DNA from: CAZIPN01 sp964541225
Lineage (GTDB): Bacteria; Actinomycetota; Coriobacteriia; Anaerosomatales; JAAXUF01
Direction of reading: 5' to 3'
Assembly (NCBI GenBank): GCA_964541225.1
Contig: CAZIPN010000041.1
Coordinates: forward strand, 1 to 13,161
Length of the DNA stretch: 13,161 bases
Both the position numbers and the translations under genes were made by a program. Positions 6,120-11,815 of this stretch are shown piece after piece. Below the pieces are notes generated by a model. The model made no database searches and had not been told where the DNA came from. It saw nothing but the letters and a program-made list of their open reading frames with translations. The first letter of the stretch is position 1, and each line of letters begins with the position of its first letter.

Positions 6120-7571
6120 ATGCGAGTCGCGATAGTCCACGGCTACTTCCTGCACGATTCCGGCAGTGGTATCTACGTGCAGGAATTGGCGCGAGCGCTC
6201 GTGCACCTCGGCCATGAGGTGACGCTTGTCTGCCAGGAGCGCGCACCGGAGCGATGCGACTTCATCGATTCAGCCTACGAACTCGACGCAACCAACACGT
6301 CACTCACCCGCGTCTACGAAGCGCCTAGGCCTCTGCCAGGTAGTTGTCGTCTGGTTCGCCCGGATACGGGCGGCGAGCTGCTTGTCTATGCGGAGGGGGA
6401 CTTCCCGGCGTTCGGGCGCGCACACGTGCGCGCATACCAGGGTGCAACGCGTGAGAAATGGGAGCGATATATCGATCGCAACGTCGCCGCGCTGCGCACC
6501 GTCTTCTCCGAGTGGCCGCCGGATCTGGTTCTCGCGCAGCACATCATCATGCAGCCCTACATCGTAGCGGCGGCACTTGAGGGCCGAGCGCCGTACATGG
6601 TGACCGAGCACGGCTCGGCGCTGAATTTCAGCGTTCGCGCAAACGACGATCTCGTGCCGTACGCCCTGAACGGGCTGGCCGGTGCGACGCGCATTGCGGC
6701 AGTCTCACACGATGCGTGCGATGACCTCATCGCCTGGGCATCAGAACACTCCCTCTCAATCGCCGAGAAGACAGTCGCGCTGCCACCCGGAATCAACTCG
6801 CGCCTCTTCAAGCCCGCCGCCAGCCGAGAGAGTGCGCTGGCCGCACTGCTCAAGCGCGTTGAGCTGCCCGATGACTTCAGCCTGACCGCCGAGCATGACG
6901 TCATCGCGTTCGCGAGTTCGCTGCGTACCACCAAGGGGATCCAGCACGCGATAGCCGCCATGCCCATCGTCTCGCAGCTGCGCGGACGACCCGTGCGCTT
7001 CCTCGTCGCAGGCAGCGGTCCGGCCAGCGGCGCCCTTGAGAGGCTGGCAGCCCTCATCGAGGTCGGCGACGGAGAGGGAGCCAAGGTGCTGGTCGAAGCT
7101 GACAGCGCGCTGCAGTCTCCGCCCGAGTGGGGCGAGATCGTGCAAGGTGCGTCGCCTGCAGACGGCGACGTCTCGGTCGCGTTTCTCGGCCAGCTCGAAC
7201 ACGAGCGTCTGGCAGCGGTCTTCGCGACCTCCGACATCTGCGTCTCGCCGTCGGTGTTCCCCGAGGCCGCCGCACTCGTCAACGTCGAGGCACTCGCTGC
7301 GGGAGCGGTCCCTGTGGCCTCATACCACAGTGGCATGACCGACCTGGACGACTTGCTCGCCAGCTCGCTGCACGACGCACGATTCGACGGACTCGTGCCA
7401 GGTCCGGGCTTCACGCGCCGACTCGCCGAGATGATCGCGCACGTTCTGGACTCGTATCCAACCCGGGCACCGGAGTTCCGCCAGCGGATGCATCGCTTGG
7501 CCATGAGTCGCTACCCCGCGTGGGAGGAGACCGCCCGCGAGTACGTAGCGATGGCAGGCGAGAAGCCGTAG
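6120..7571 (+). CDS. GT4-type (GT-B) glycosyltransferase
   Basis: This 483-residue cytosolic retaining glycosyltransferase has two Rossmann domains. The N-terminal domain opens with MRVAIVHGYF and the glycine-rich acceptor loop SGSGIYVQELARAL, then has TEHGS near residue 160. The C-terminal nucleotide-sugar domain starts around PPGIN and has SSLRTTKGI, VAGSGP and the E-x7-E motif (E382 and E390, within FPEAAALVNVEALAAG) that holds the donor. The ATG at 6120 was taken because GGGGG lies just upstream and the Rossmann strand begins at once. The 53 codons upstream in frame lack any fold and overlap the divergent control region. Donor and acceptor are unknown. Candidates are cell-wall or lipid glycans. 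It is not in an operon, and ends before the next promoter. Confidence 0.9.
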   Translation: MRVAIVHGYFLHDSGSGIYVQELARALVHLGHEVTLVCQERAPERCDFIDSAYELDATNTSLTRVYEAPRPLPGSCRLVRPDTGGELLVYAEGDFPAFGRAHVRAYQGATREKWERYIDRNVAALRTVFSEWPPDLVLAQHIIMQPYIVAAALEGRAPYMVTEHGSALNFSVRANDDLVPYALNGLAGATRIAAVSHDACDDLIAWASEHSLSIAEKTVALPPGINSRLFKPAASRESALAALLKRVELPDDFSLTAEHDVIAFASSLRTTKGIQHAIAAMPIVSQLRGRPVRFLVAGSGPASGALERLAALIEVGDGEGAKVLVEADSALQSPPEWGEIVQGASPADGDVSVAFLGQLEHERLAAVFATSDICVSPSVFPEAAALVNVEALAAGAVPVASYHSGMTDLDDLLASSLHDARFDGLVPGPGFTRRLAEMIAHVLDSYPTRAPEFRQRMHRLAMSRYPAWEETAREYVAMAGEKP

Positions 7572-7616
7572 CCGCCGCCCCCCGGCCTGCGGTGAACACA
7601 CACCAGCCTGCTCGCC

Positions 7617-7645
7617 TTGCGCGGCGTGTTGCCCCGAGCTATTAT
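7617..7645 (+). promoter_or_regulatory. Predicted promoter of the TetR-ABC exporter operon
   Basis: TTGCGC (7617-7622), a 17-base spacer and TATTAT (7640-7645, five of six consensus positions) form a sigma-70-like promoter. The -10 box overlaps the left arm of the palindrome at 7641-7665 and the start point would fall at its centre, the standard layout for repression. An assembly gap lies between this promoter and the TetR gene. Confidence 0.55.
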
Positions 7646-7665
7646 GACTGACAGTCAGTCATAAT
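7641..7665. promoter_or_regulatory. 25-bp perfect palindromic operator (TetR type)
   Basis: ATTATGACTGAC, a single A, and GTCAGTCATAAT form a perfect inverted repeat with 12-base arms. Its TGACTGACAGTCAGTCA core is the classic shape of TetR/AcrR-family operators. It overlaps the -10 box of the promoter at 7617-7645 and probably binds the TetR protein encoded at 7817. The link crosses a gap of unknown length, so it is inference. Confidence 0.8.
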
Positions 7666-7672
7666 CCACATC

Positions 7673-7772
7673 NNNNNNNNNNNNNNNNNNNNNNNNNNNN
7701 NNNNNNNNNNNNNNNNNNNNNNNNNNNNNNNNNNNNNNNNNNNNNNNNNNNNNNNNNNNNNNNNNNNNNNNN
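7673..7772. other. Assembly gap of 100 N
   Basis: Exactly 100 undetermined bases, the usual placeholder for a scaffold join of unknown size. The real distance between the operator and the TetR start is therefore unknown, and additional genes or a mis-join could be hidden here. Confidence 0.99.
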
Positions 7773-7816
7773 CGCTCGCCCGCCTGCAACGTCTCGCACC
7801 AAGGAGCCCCTTCGCC

Positions 7817-8416
7817 ATGAGTCCCCGCATCGTCGATCGCTCAGTCCGCCGAGCCGAACTCGCCTCGGCAGCTGCCTCCGTCTTTGCGCAGCGGGGAGTC
7901 GCCAACACCGCAGTGAGCGACATCGTGAAGGCCGCTGGCGTCGCGCAGGGCACGTTCTACTTGTACTTCGAGTCGAAGGACGATGTCATTCTCGCTGTCG
8001 TGGAACGGATGGTCGAAGAGATGTTCGCTGGCATCGAAACCGCAGCTGACGCGCCTGAGTCCTCGGCAGTTGAGCGGATGCGCGACCTGAGCGACCTGCT
8101 CGCGAGCATCGAGAGAGCGCCGGGTGCCACCGAACTCGTCGACATCCTGCATCACCCCGACAATCGCGCGCTGCACGATCGCATGGCCGAGCACCTCATG
8201 CCGCGATTCATTCCACTCGTCGAATCGATCGTCGAGCAAGGTGTCGCGGAGGGCACATTCGATGTGCCCGACACGCATGCAGCCGCATGGTTCGTGCTCG
8301 GCGGCCTGCAAAGCGTGGAGCTCATGGACACCCCAGCTGCCGAGATGCCCGCAGCCCTCGCAGCCGCGACCCACCTCGCGCTTCGAACGCTTGGCTACAG
8401 AGAGGGCGCATCGTGA
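7817..8416 (+). CDS. TetR/AcrR-family regulator of the ABC exporter operon
   Basis: This 199-residue TetR protein has its DNA-binding domain at residues 10-57 and its helix-turn-helix at about 31-51 (TAVSDIVKAAGVAQGTFYLYF), followed by ESKDDV. The C-terminal ligand and dimer domain is not assignable to a ligand. The ATG at 7817 has AAGGAG at 7801-7806, ten bases upstream. Its TGA at 8414-8416 overlaps a GTG that opens a possible 21-residue ORF, and the ABC ATPase starts 58 bases later. It is likely an autorepressor acting at the 25-bp palindrome at 7641-7665, released when the exporter's substrate binds. The protein is complete, but its leader is interrupted by the N run. Confidence 0.93.
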   Translation: MSPRIVDRSVRRAELASAAASVFAQRGVANTAVSDIVKAAGVAQGTFYLYFESKDDVILAVVERMVEEMFAGIETAADAPESSAVERMRDLSDLLASIERAPGATELVDILHHPDNRALHDRMAEHLMPRFIPLVESIVEQGVAEGTFDVPDTHAAAWFVLGGLQSVELMDTPAAEMPAALAAATHLALRTLGYREGAS

Positions 8417-8420
8417 GCGC
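8402..8420 (+). repeat. Direct repeat, copy 1 (translation-start region)
   Basis: GAGGGCGCATCGTGAGCGC recurs at 8464-8482 with one mismatch in 19 bases. Each copy contains a GTG start codon, and copy 1 also contains the TGA of the TetR gene. The copies are 62 bases apart, so the segment between them looks like a short duplication of a coupling junction. Confidence 0.6.
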
Positions 8421-8478
8421 AACAAACGAGCGCTCAGCAAGTCGCCGTACGGTCCAACCGAGGGAGGGCGCAGCGTGA
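8413..8478 (+). CDS. Possible 21-residue coupling ORF
   Basis: GTG at 8413 opens a 21-codon frame (MSATNERSASRRTVQPREGA, then A) ending in TGA at 8476-8478. Its start overlaps the TetR stop (GTGA) and its stop overlaps the ATPase GTG (GTGA). GAGAGGG lies upstream. It could be a small coupling or leader peptide, or simply what is left after a duplication of the junction (see the direct repeats). No family resemblance is seen. It is charged, with no membrane segment. Confidence 0.25.
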   Translation: MSATNERSASRRTVQPREGAA

Positions 8479-8482
8479 GCGC
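8464..8482 (+). repeat. Direct repeat, copy 2 (ABC ATPase start region)
   Basis: GAGGGCGCAGCGTGAGCGC is 18 of 19 identical to 8402-8420. It spans part of the ribosome site and the GTG start (8475-8477) of the ABC ATPase. Confidence 0.6.
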
Positions 8483-9437
8483 CGACACCGTCATCGCCAC
8501 TCGTTCGCTCACCAAGCGCTACAGCGAAGTCATCGCCGTCAACGGACTGGACCTCGACGTCCGCCGAGGCGAGATATACGGCTTTCTCGGCCGCAACGGA
8601 GCGGGCAAGACGACCACCATCCGCATGCTGCTCGGTCTGATCCGACCGACCGCAGGCAACGTCACAGTGCTCGGACAGCGCATCGAACCCGGCCAGACGC
8701 GCGTCTTTGGCAGCGTGGGCTACCTCGTCGAATCGGCGACCGCCTACCCCAACCTCACGGTGCGCGAGAACCTCGAAATCCAACGCCGACTCACAGGCGC
8801 GCCGGCCAACGCAACCGCCCAATCAATCGAGCGGCTCGGGCTCGGCGAGTACGCCGACAGACGGGCGGGGCGCCTCTCGCTCGGCAACAAGCAGCGGCTT
8901 TCGCTTGCGCGGGCGTTGCTGCACGCTCCGAAAGTGCTGGTCCTCGACGAGCCCGCGAACGCGCTTGACCCAGCGGGGATCGTCGAGATCCGCAAGCTGC
9001 TCCGCTCGCTTGCTGACGAAAGCGGCGTCACCGTCTTCATGTCCAGCCACATACTCGCCGAGGTCGCGCACTTGGCCGACCGAATCGGCATCGTGCACGA
9101 GGGCCGGCTGCTCGAGGAACTCGACCGCGACGAGCTCGACGCTCGTGCGCGCGCGTACGTGGAGGTGCGCGTGAACGACCCCAACCGCGCAGCGGTGCTG
9201 CTGCGAGACGCTGGCTTCACGCAGATCGAATACACCGCAGATGGCGACGGCCCGACCGTGCACGTTCTCGACGCGGCCGACCGCACCGCCGAGATCGCAC
9301 GGGTGCTCGTGAGCGCGGGTCTCGAACTGCGGGCGATGACGCCGACGCGCGAGGATCTCGAAAGCCACTTCTTGCGACTCACCGGCGAGGATGTCGGCGA
9401 CGAACGCGCAGCCGCCGACAAGACAGGAGGCGCGTGA
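8475..9437 (+). CDS. ABC transporter ATP-binding protein (BcrA-like)
   Basis: This 320-residue ATPase powers the permease that follows. Walker A is GRNGAGKT (residues 39-46), the Q-loop region lies near GYLVESATAYPNLTV, the signature is LSLGNKQR (135-141; LSLGxKQR is typical of bacitracin/antibiotic-type exporters), Walker B is VLVLDEP (154-160), the D-loop is ALD and the H-loop is SH (191-192). A C-terminal extension (about 228-320), common in DrrA/BcrA ATPases, follows. The GTG at 8475 has GGGAGG seven bases upstream and opens directly on the first strand. Longer in-frame starts would lie inside the tetR gene. Its stop overlaps the permease ATG by one base. It likely exports a drug, peptide or lipid. 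The substrate is unknown. Confidence 0.93.
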   Translation: MSADTVIATRSLTKRYSEVIAVNGLDLDVRRGEIYGFLGRNGAGKTTTIRMLLGLIRPTAGNVTVLGQRIEPGQTRVFGSVGYLVESATAYPNLTVRENLEIQRRLTGAPANATAQSIERLGLGEYADRRAGRLSLGNKQRLSLARALLHAPKVLVLDEPANALDPAGIVEIRKLLRSLADESGVTVFMSSHILAEVAHLADRIGIVHEGRLLEELDRDELDARARAYVEVRVNDPNRAAVLLRDAGFTQIEYTADGDGPTVHVLDAADRTAEIARVLVSAGLELRAMTPTREDLESHFLRLTGEDVGDERAAADKTGGA

Positions 9438-10219
9438 TGTTTGGGCAGGTGCTCATCACCGAGTTCGCGAAGCTGCGCCGCTGCAAAGTCACGTGGGCCA
9501 CTCTCGGCGGTCTGTCGCTTGGGCCGCTCGGCATCGCGCTGTTCATGTGGATCGTGCGCGAGCCTGGGCGCGCCGCGCAGCTGGGGCTGCTCGGCACCAA
9601 GGCGAGTCTGTCGGGGATCGAGGCGACGTGGCCGTCGTTCGTCTACATGCTCACGATGATCGTCGGCGTGGGCGGGATGCTGCTGCTCGCGTTCGTGGTC
9701 GCGTACGTGTTCGGCCGAGAGTACGCCGAGAGCACCGCGAAGAACCTGCTCGCGCTGCCCGTGGGGCGGCACTGGTTTGTGATCGCGAAGCTCGTCGTGG
9801 CGGCGGTCTGGTGGCTCGTGCTCACCGCCGTCATCATCGCCGAGTCCTTCGCGATCGGCCTCGCGCTCAACCTGCCGGGGTTCTCGGCGGAACTCGCGGT
9901 GAGCGCCATCGAAAAGGCGCTGCTAGCTGCGGGGATCTCGTATCTGCTCGTGCCGGTGATCGCGTGGATCACGACGCTTGGGCGAGGGTACCTACCGCCG
10001 CTCGCGTTCGCGATCGCGTCGCTGGCCCTCGGCGACGTGTTCAGCCATACCGGCTGGGCGGTGTGGGTCCCGTGGTCGATCGTTCCGGCGCTGATCGGTA
10101 TGGTCGGCAAGCCGGTGGGAACGCTGCCTGTCGGAAGCTATGTGGTGCTCGCGGTGACATTCGCGATCGGCGTCGCAGCAACAATCGCGCAGCTCAGGCT
10201 CGCCGACAACACACAGTAG
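9437..10219 (+). CDS. ABC-2 type permease subunit
   Basis: This 260-residue integral membrane protein has about six hydrophobic segments. They lie near residues 20-40, 72-95, 112-142, 152-182, 188-206 and 233-253. The N-terminus (MFGQVLITEFAKLRRCK) and the FGREYAESTAKNLLALPVGR loop after the second segment are typical of BcrB/ABC2_membrane_4 permeases. It forms the channel for the preceding ATPase, probably as two of each subunit. ATG 9437 was chosen over GTG 9434 because AGGAGG (9425-9430) then stands six bases upstream. The start overlaps the ATPase stop (TGATG), indicating coupled translation. It is the last gene of the operon and is convergent with the hemerythrin gene. Confidence 0.9.
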   Translation: MFGQVLITEFAKLRRCKVTWATLGGLSLGPLGIALFMWIVREPGRAAQLGLLGTKASLSGIEATWPSFVYMLTMIVGVGGMLLLAFVVAYVFGREYAESTAKNLLALPVGRHWFVIAKLVVAAVWWLVLTAVIIAESFAIGLALNLPGFSAELAVSAIEKALLAAGISYLLVPVIAWITTLGRGYLPPLAFAIASLALGDVFSHTGWAVWVPWSIVPALIGMVGKPVGTLPVGSYVVLAVTFAIGVAATIAQLRLADNTQ

Positions 10220-10283
10220 CCGACGACTCCGACATCGTGCGATCTTCTCGCGTCGTGGCGCACTCCGTCGCGCCCGACCCCGG

Positions 10284-10697
10284 TTACGCATCTCCGGACG
10301 GATGCTCTTTCATGTAGGTCACGAACCGGCGATCGACCTGGAAGATGTGGCTGGAAAGCCAATCGCGCAACAGCTCGACCACGGGAGTGACCGTCTTGAG
10401 CTCCCCGCGTTGCCGCTGCTCGACAAGACCGCTAACCCGCTTCCTCAAGTCGTTGTGCGAACCGACGTGCGAGCGGATGTCAGGCGCCGGATAGCCGCTG
10501 CGAACCATGAAGTCTTCCTCGGCGGCGAAATGCTCCATCGTGTAGCGGTACAGCCTGCCGAGAATATCGTCGACCCCGTCCTCGGCAATTCCGGCAACGC
10601 ACGCTTCGTTCAGCTCATTCACAATCCTGTAGAGCTCCTGATGCTGCGCGTCGATCATCGGGTCGCCCGTTGCCAGCGATGGATCCCACGCGATCAT
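10284..10697 (-). CDS. Bacteriohemerythrin (non-heme di-iron O2-binding protein)
   Basis: This 137-residue single-domain hemerythrin is a four-helix bundle with all seven expected iron ligands in order and at family spacing. They are H19, H56, E60, H77, H81, H117 and D122 (motifs DAQHQELY, MEHFAAEE, SHVGSHNDL, SSHIFQVD). It reversibly binds oxygen in the cytoplasm and in other bacteria serves oxygen storage, delivery or sensing. The ATG at 10695-10697 has GAGGAAG seven bases upstream and the domain begins at once. A longer in-frame reading would overlap thiD and lacks any fold. It lies 55 bases after thiD on the same strand and may be read from the thi transcript or have its own promoter, for which I saw no convincing boxes. 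Confidence 0.95.
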   Translation of the reverse strand: MIAWDPSLATGDPMIDAQHQELYRIVNELNEACVAGIAEDGVDDILGRLYRYTMEHFAAEEDFMVRSGYPAPDIRSHVGSHNDLRKRVSGLVEQRQRGELKTVTPVVELLRDWLSSHIFQVDRRFVTYMKEHPSGDA

Positions 10698-10752
10698 GGC
10701 GTCTTCCTCTCGTTCCTGACTCCTCGCGTACCAACCATCCGACAACTGCCGA

Positions 10753-11667
10753 CTACAACTCGGCGACCCGGCGTTGCGCAAGGCGCGCGAGGTCGATCTG
10801 CCAGCGCCCGACACCAATCGCCCGCGCATCGCCGAGCAGCTCGTGCACGTCCGCCTGCGCGGCGGCGAGCGCCTCGGGCGTGGACATCCCAAGCGCGAGA
10901 TGGCACGCAAGCGAGCTGGCGAGTACGCAACCGGTGCCACGCACATCTCCGACACCCTGCATCAGCGAATGTCGCACCGACTGCGGCTCGGCTCCCGGCT
11001 CCACAAGCACGTCGATGGCCACGTCTGGTGCGCCGCTCGGTAGCCCGGTTGTCACGACCGCGCAATCCCACCGGCTGGCAAGTGCCCGACCCGCCGATGC
11101 GGCGAACACGGATGGCATGCCTGCTCTGGACATCACTTGCGACTTGAGAGACGGCCCCGGTTCCAGACCGACGTCCCGAGCCAGCTGCGTGCATCCGCCC
11201 CACAACTCACACGTCTCATCAGCATTCGGCGTGACGACCGTCGCCACGCTCGCGACCGCTTCGACGGCCGAGGACGCGGCGTCCACCAGCGCGCCGCCGC
11301 TCGAACTCGCGAGCACTGGGTCAAGCACAACATGCGGGATCGCGGCACTCGCCAGCCAGTCTGCAAGCGCGTGCGCAAGCCGGTCCGACCCCAGCGCGCC
11401 GATCTTCGCGCACGCGAACGTCCCTTCAGCCGCGAGCGCTTCAAGCTGCGCAACCAGCACTTCGACCTCAACTGGCCAATTGCCGAGAAACTCCGCCGAG
11501 TTCTGCGCGGTTACGGTCGTGACGACCACTGCCGGCTGAAACCCAAGCCGCGCGACCACAGCGGCGTCGAGTAGCACGCCCGCGCCTGCTGAAGGATCAA
11601 GCCCCCCGATCACCAGCGCCCGGGGGCTGGCTGCGGCCGTCGGACGGGCCGCTTCGTCAGCGCTCAC
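10753..11667 (-). CDS. thiD: Hydroxymethylpyrimidine/phosphomethylpyrimidine kinase (ThiD family)
   Basis: This 304-residue ribokinase-fold enzyme phosphorylates HMP and HMP-phosphate to HMP-pyrophosphate for thiamine synthesis. Signs are GLDPSAGAG (residues 22-30, usually G-S/L-DPSGGAG), VTAQNS (52-57), KIGALGS (88-94), LDPVLASSSG (115-124), TPNADE (146-151) and the catalytic anion-hole GTGC (244-247). The usual VKGGH around residue 205 reads VVTTGLPS, and the Ser of the first motif's Gly pair is Ala, so it is a divergent member. It is about 35 residues longer than E. coli ThiD (266 residues), from an N-terminal tail and inserts. The GTG at 11665-11667 has AAGGAGG upstream. It lies downstream of thiC, consistent with function. 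Confidence 0.85.
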   Translation of the reverse strand: MSADEAARPTAAASPRALVIGGLDPSAGAGVLLDAAVVARLGFQPAVVVTTVTAQNSAEFLGNWPVEVEVLVAQLEALAAEGTFACAKIGALGSDRLAHALADWLASAAIPHVVLDPVLASSSGGALVDAASSAVEAVASVATVVTPNADETCELWGGCTQLARDVGLEPGPSLKSQVMSRAGMPSVFAASAGRALASRWDCAVVTTGLPSGAPDVAIDVLVEPGAEPQSVRHSLMQGVGDVRGTGCVLASSLACHLALGMSTPEALAAAQADVHELLGDARAIGVGRWQIDLARLAQRRVAEL

Positions 11668-11815
11668 GGCGCACCAGCCTCCTTCGCAATCGCACGCACC
11701 ACGTCTTCAACGCCAACACTTCATCAATACCCTCAAGGCTCGTCGTACACCCGCATGCCGGTCGGCGCCTGCGTTCAAGAACTGCGGGCGCCCACGCGCC
11801 AATGGGCTCCTTGCA
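11664..11815 (-). pseudogene. Coding-like, frameshifted remnant between thiC and thiD
   Basis: The 148-base spacer is coding-like but split over frames. The last part, GVEDVVRAIAKEAGAP, runs to a TGA whose bases overlap the thiD GTG (GTGA), as a real coupled gene would. Upstream in the same frame, ATG 11754-11756 gives MRVYDEP and then a stop. A neighbouring frame gives LEGIDEVLAL between the two. Joining these needs two small frameshifts. I cannot name the family. It may be a decayed small gene, for example of thiamine synthesis, or an intact gene broken by assembly errors. A chance reading is also possible. Confidence 0.35.

Noticed and set aside
6557..7504. 315-codon open frame on the minus strand
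   Set aside because: It is antisense to the glycosyltransferase, which has clear motifs, and has low-complexity Ser/Ala composition.
8744..9772. 342-codon open frame on the minus strand
   Set aside because: It is antisense to the ABC ATPase and permease genes, both with certain motifs and start sites.
10698..10955. N-terminal extension of the hemerythrin
   Set aside because: It overlaps thiD, has no domain, and the ATG at 10697 has its own ribosome site and matches family length.
11668..11815. TPP riboswitch between thiC and thiD
   Set aside because: I looked for the conserved CUGAGA and ACCUGAUCUGGNUAAUACC elements and found neither. The stretch looks coding instead.
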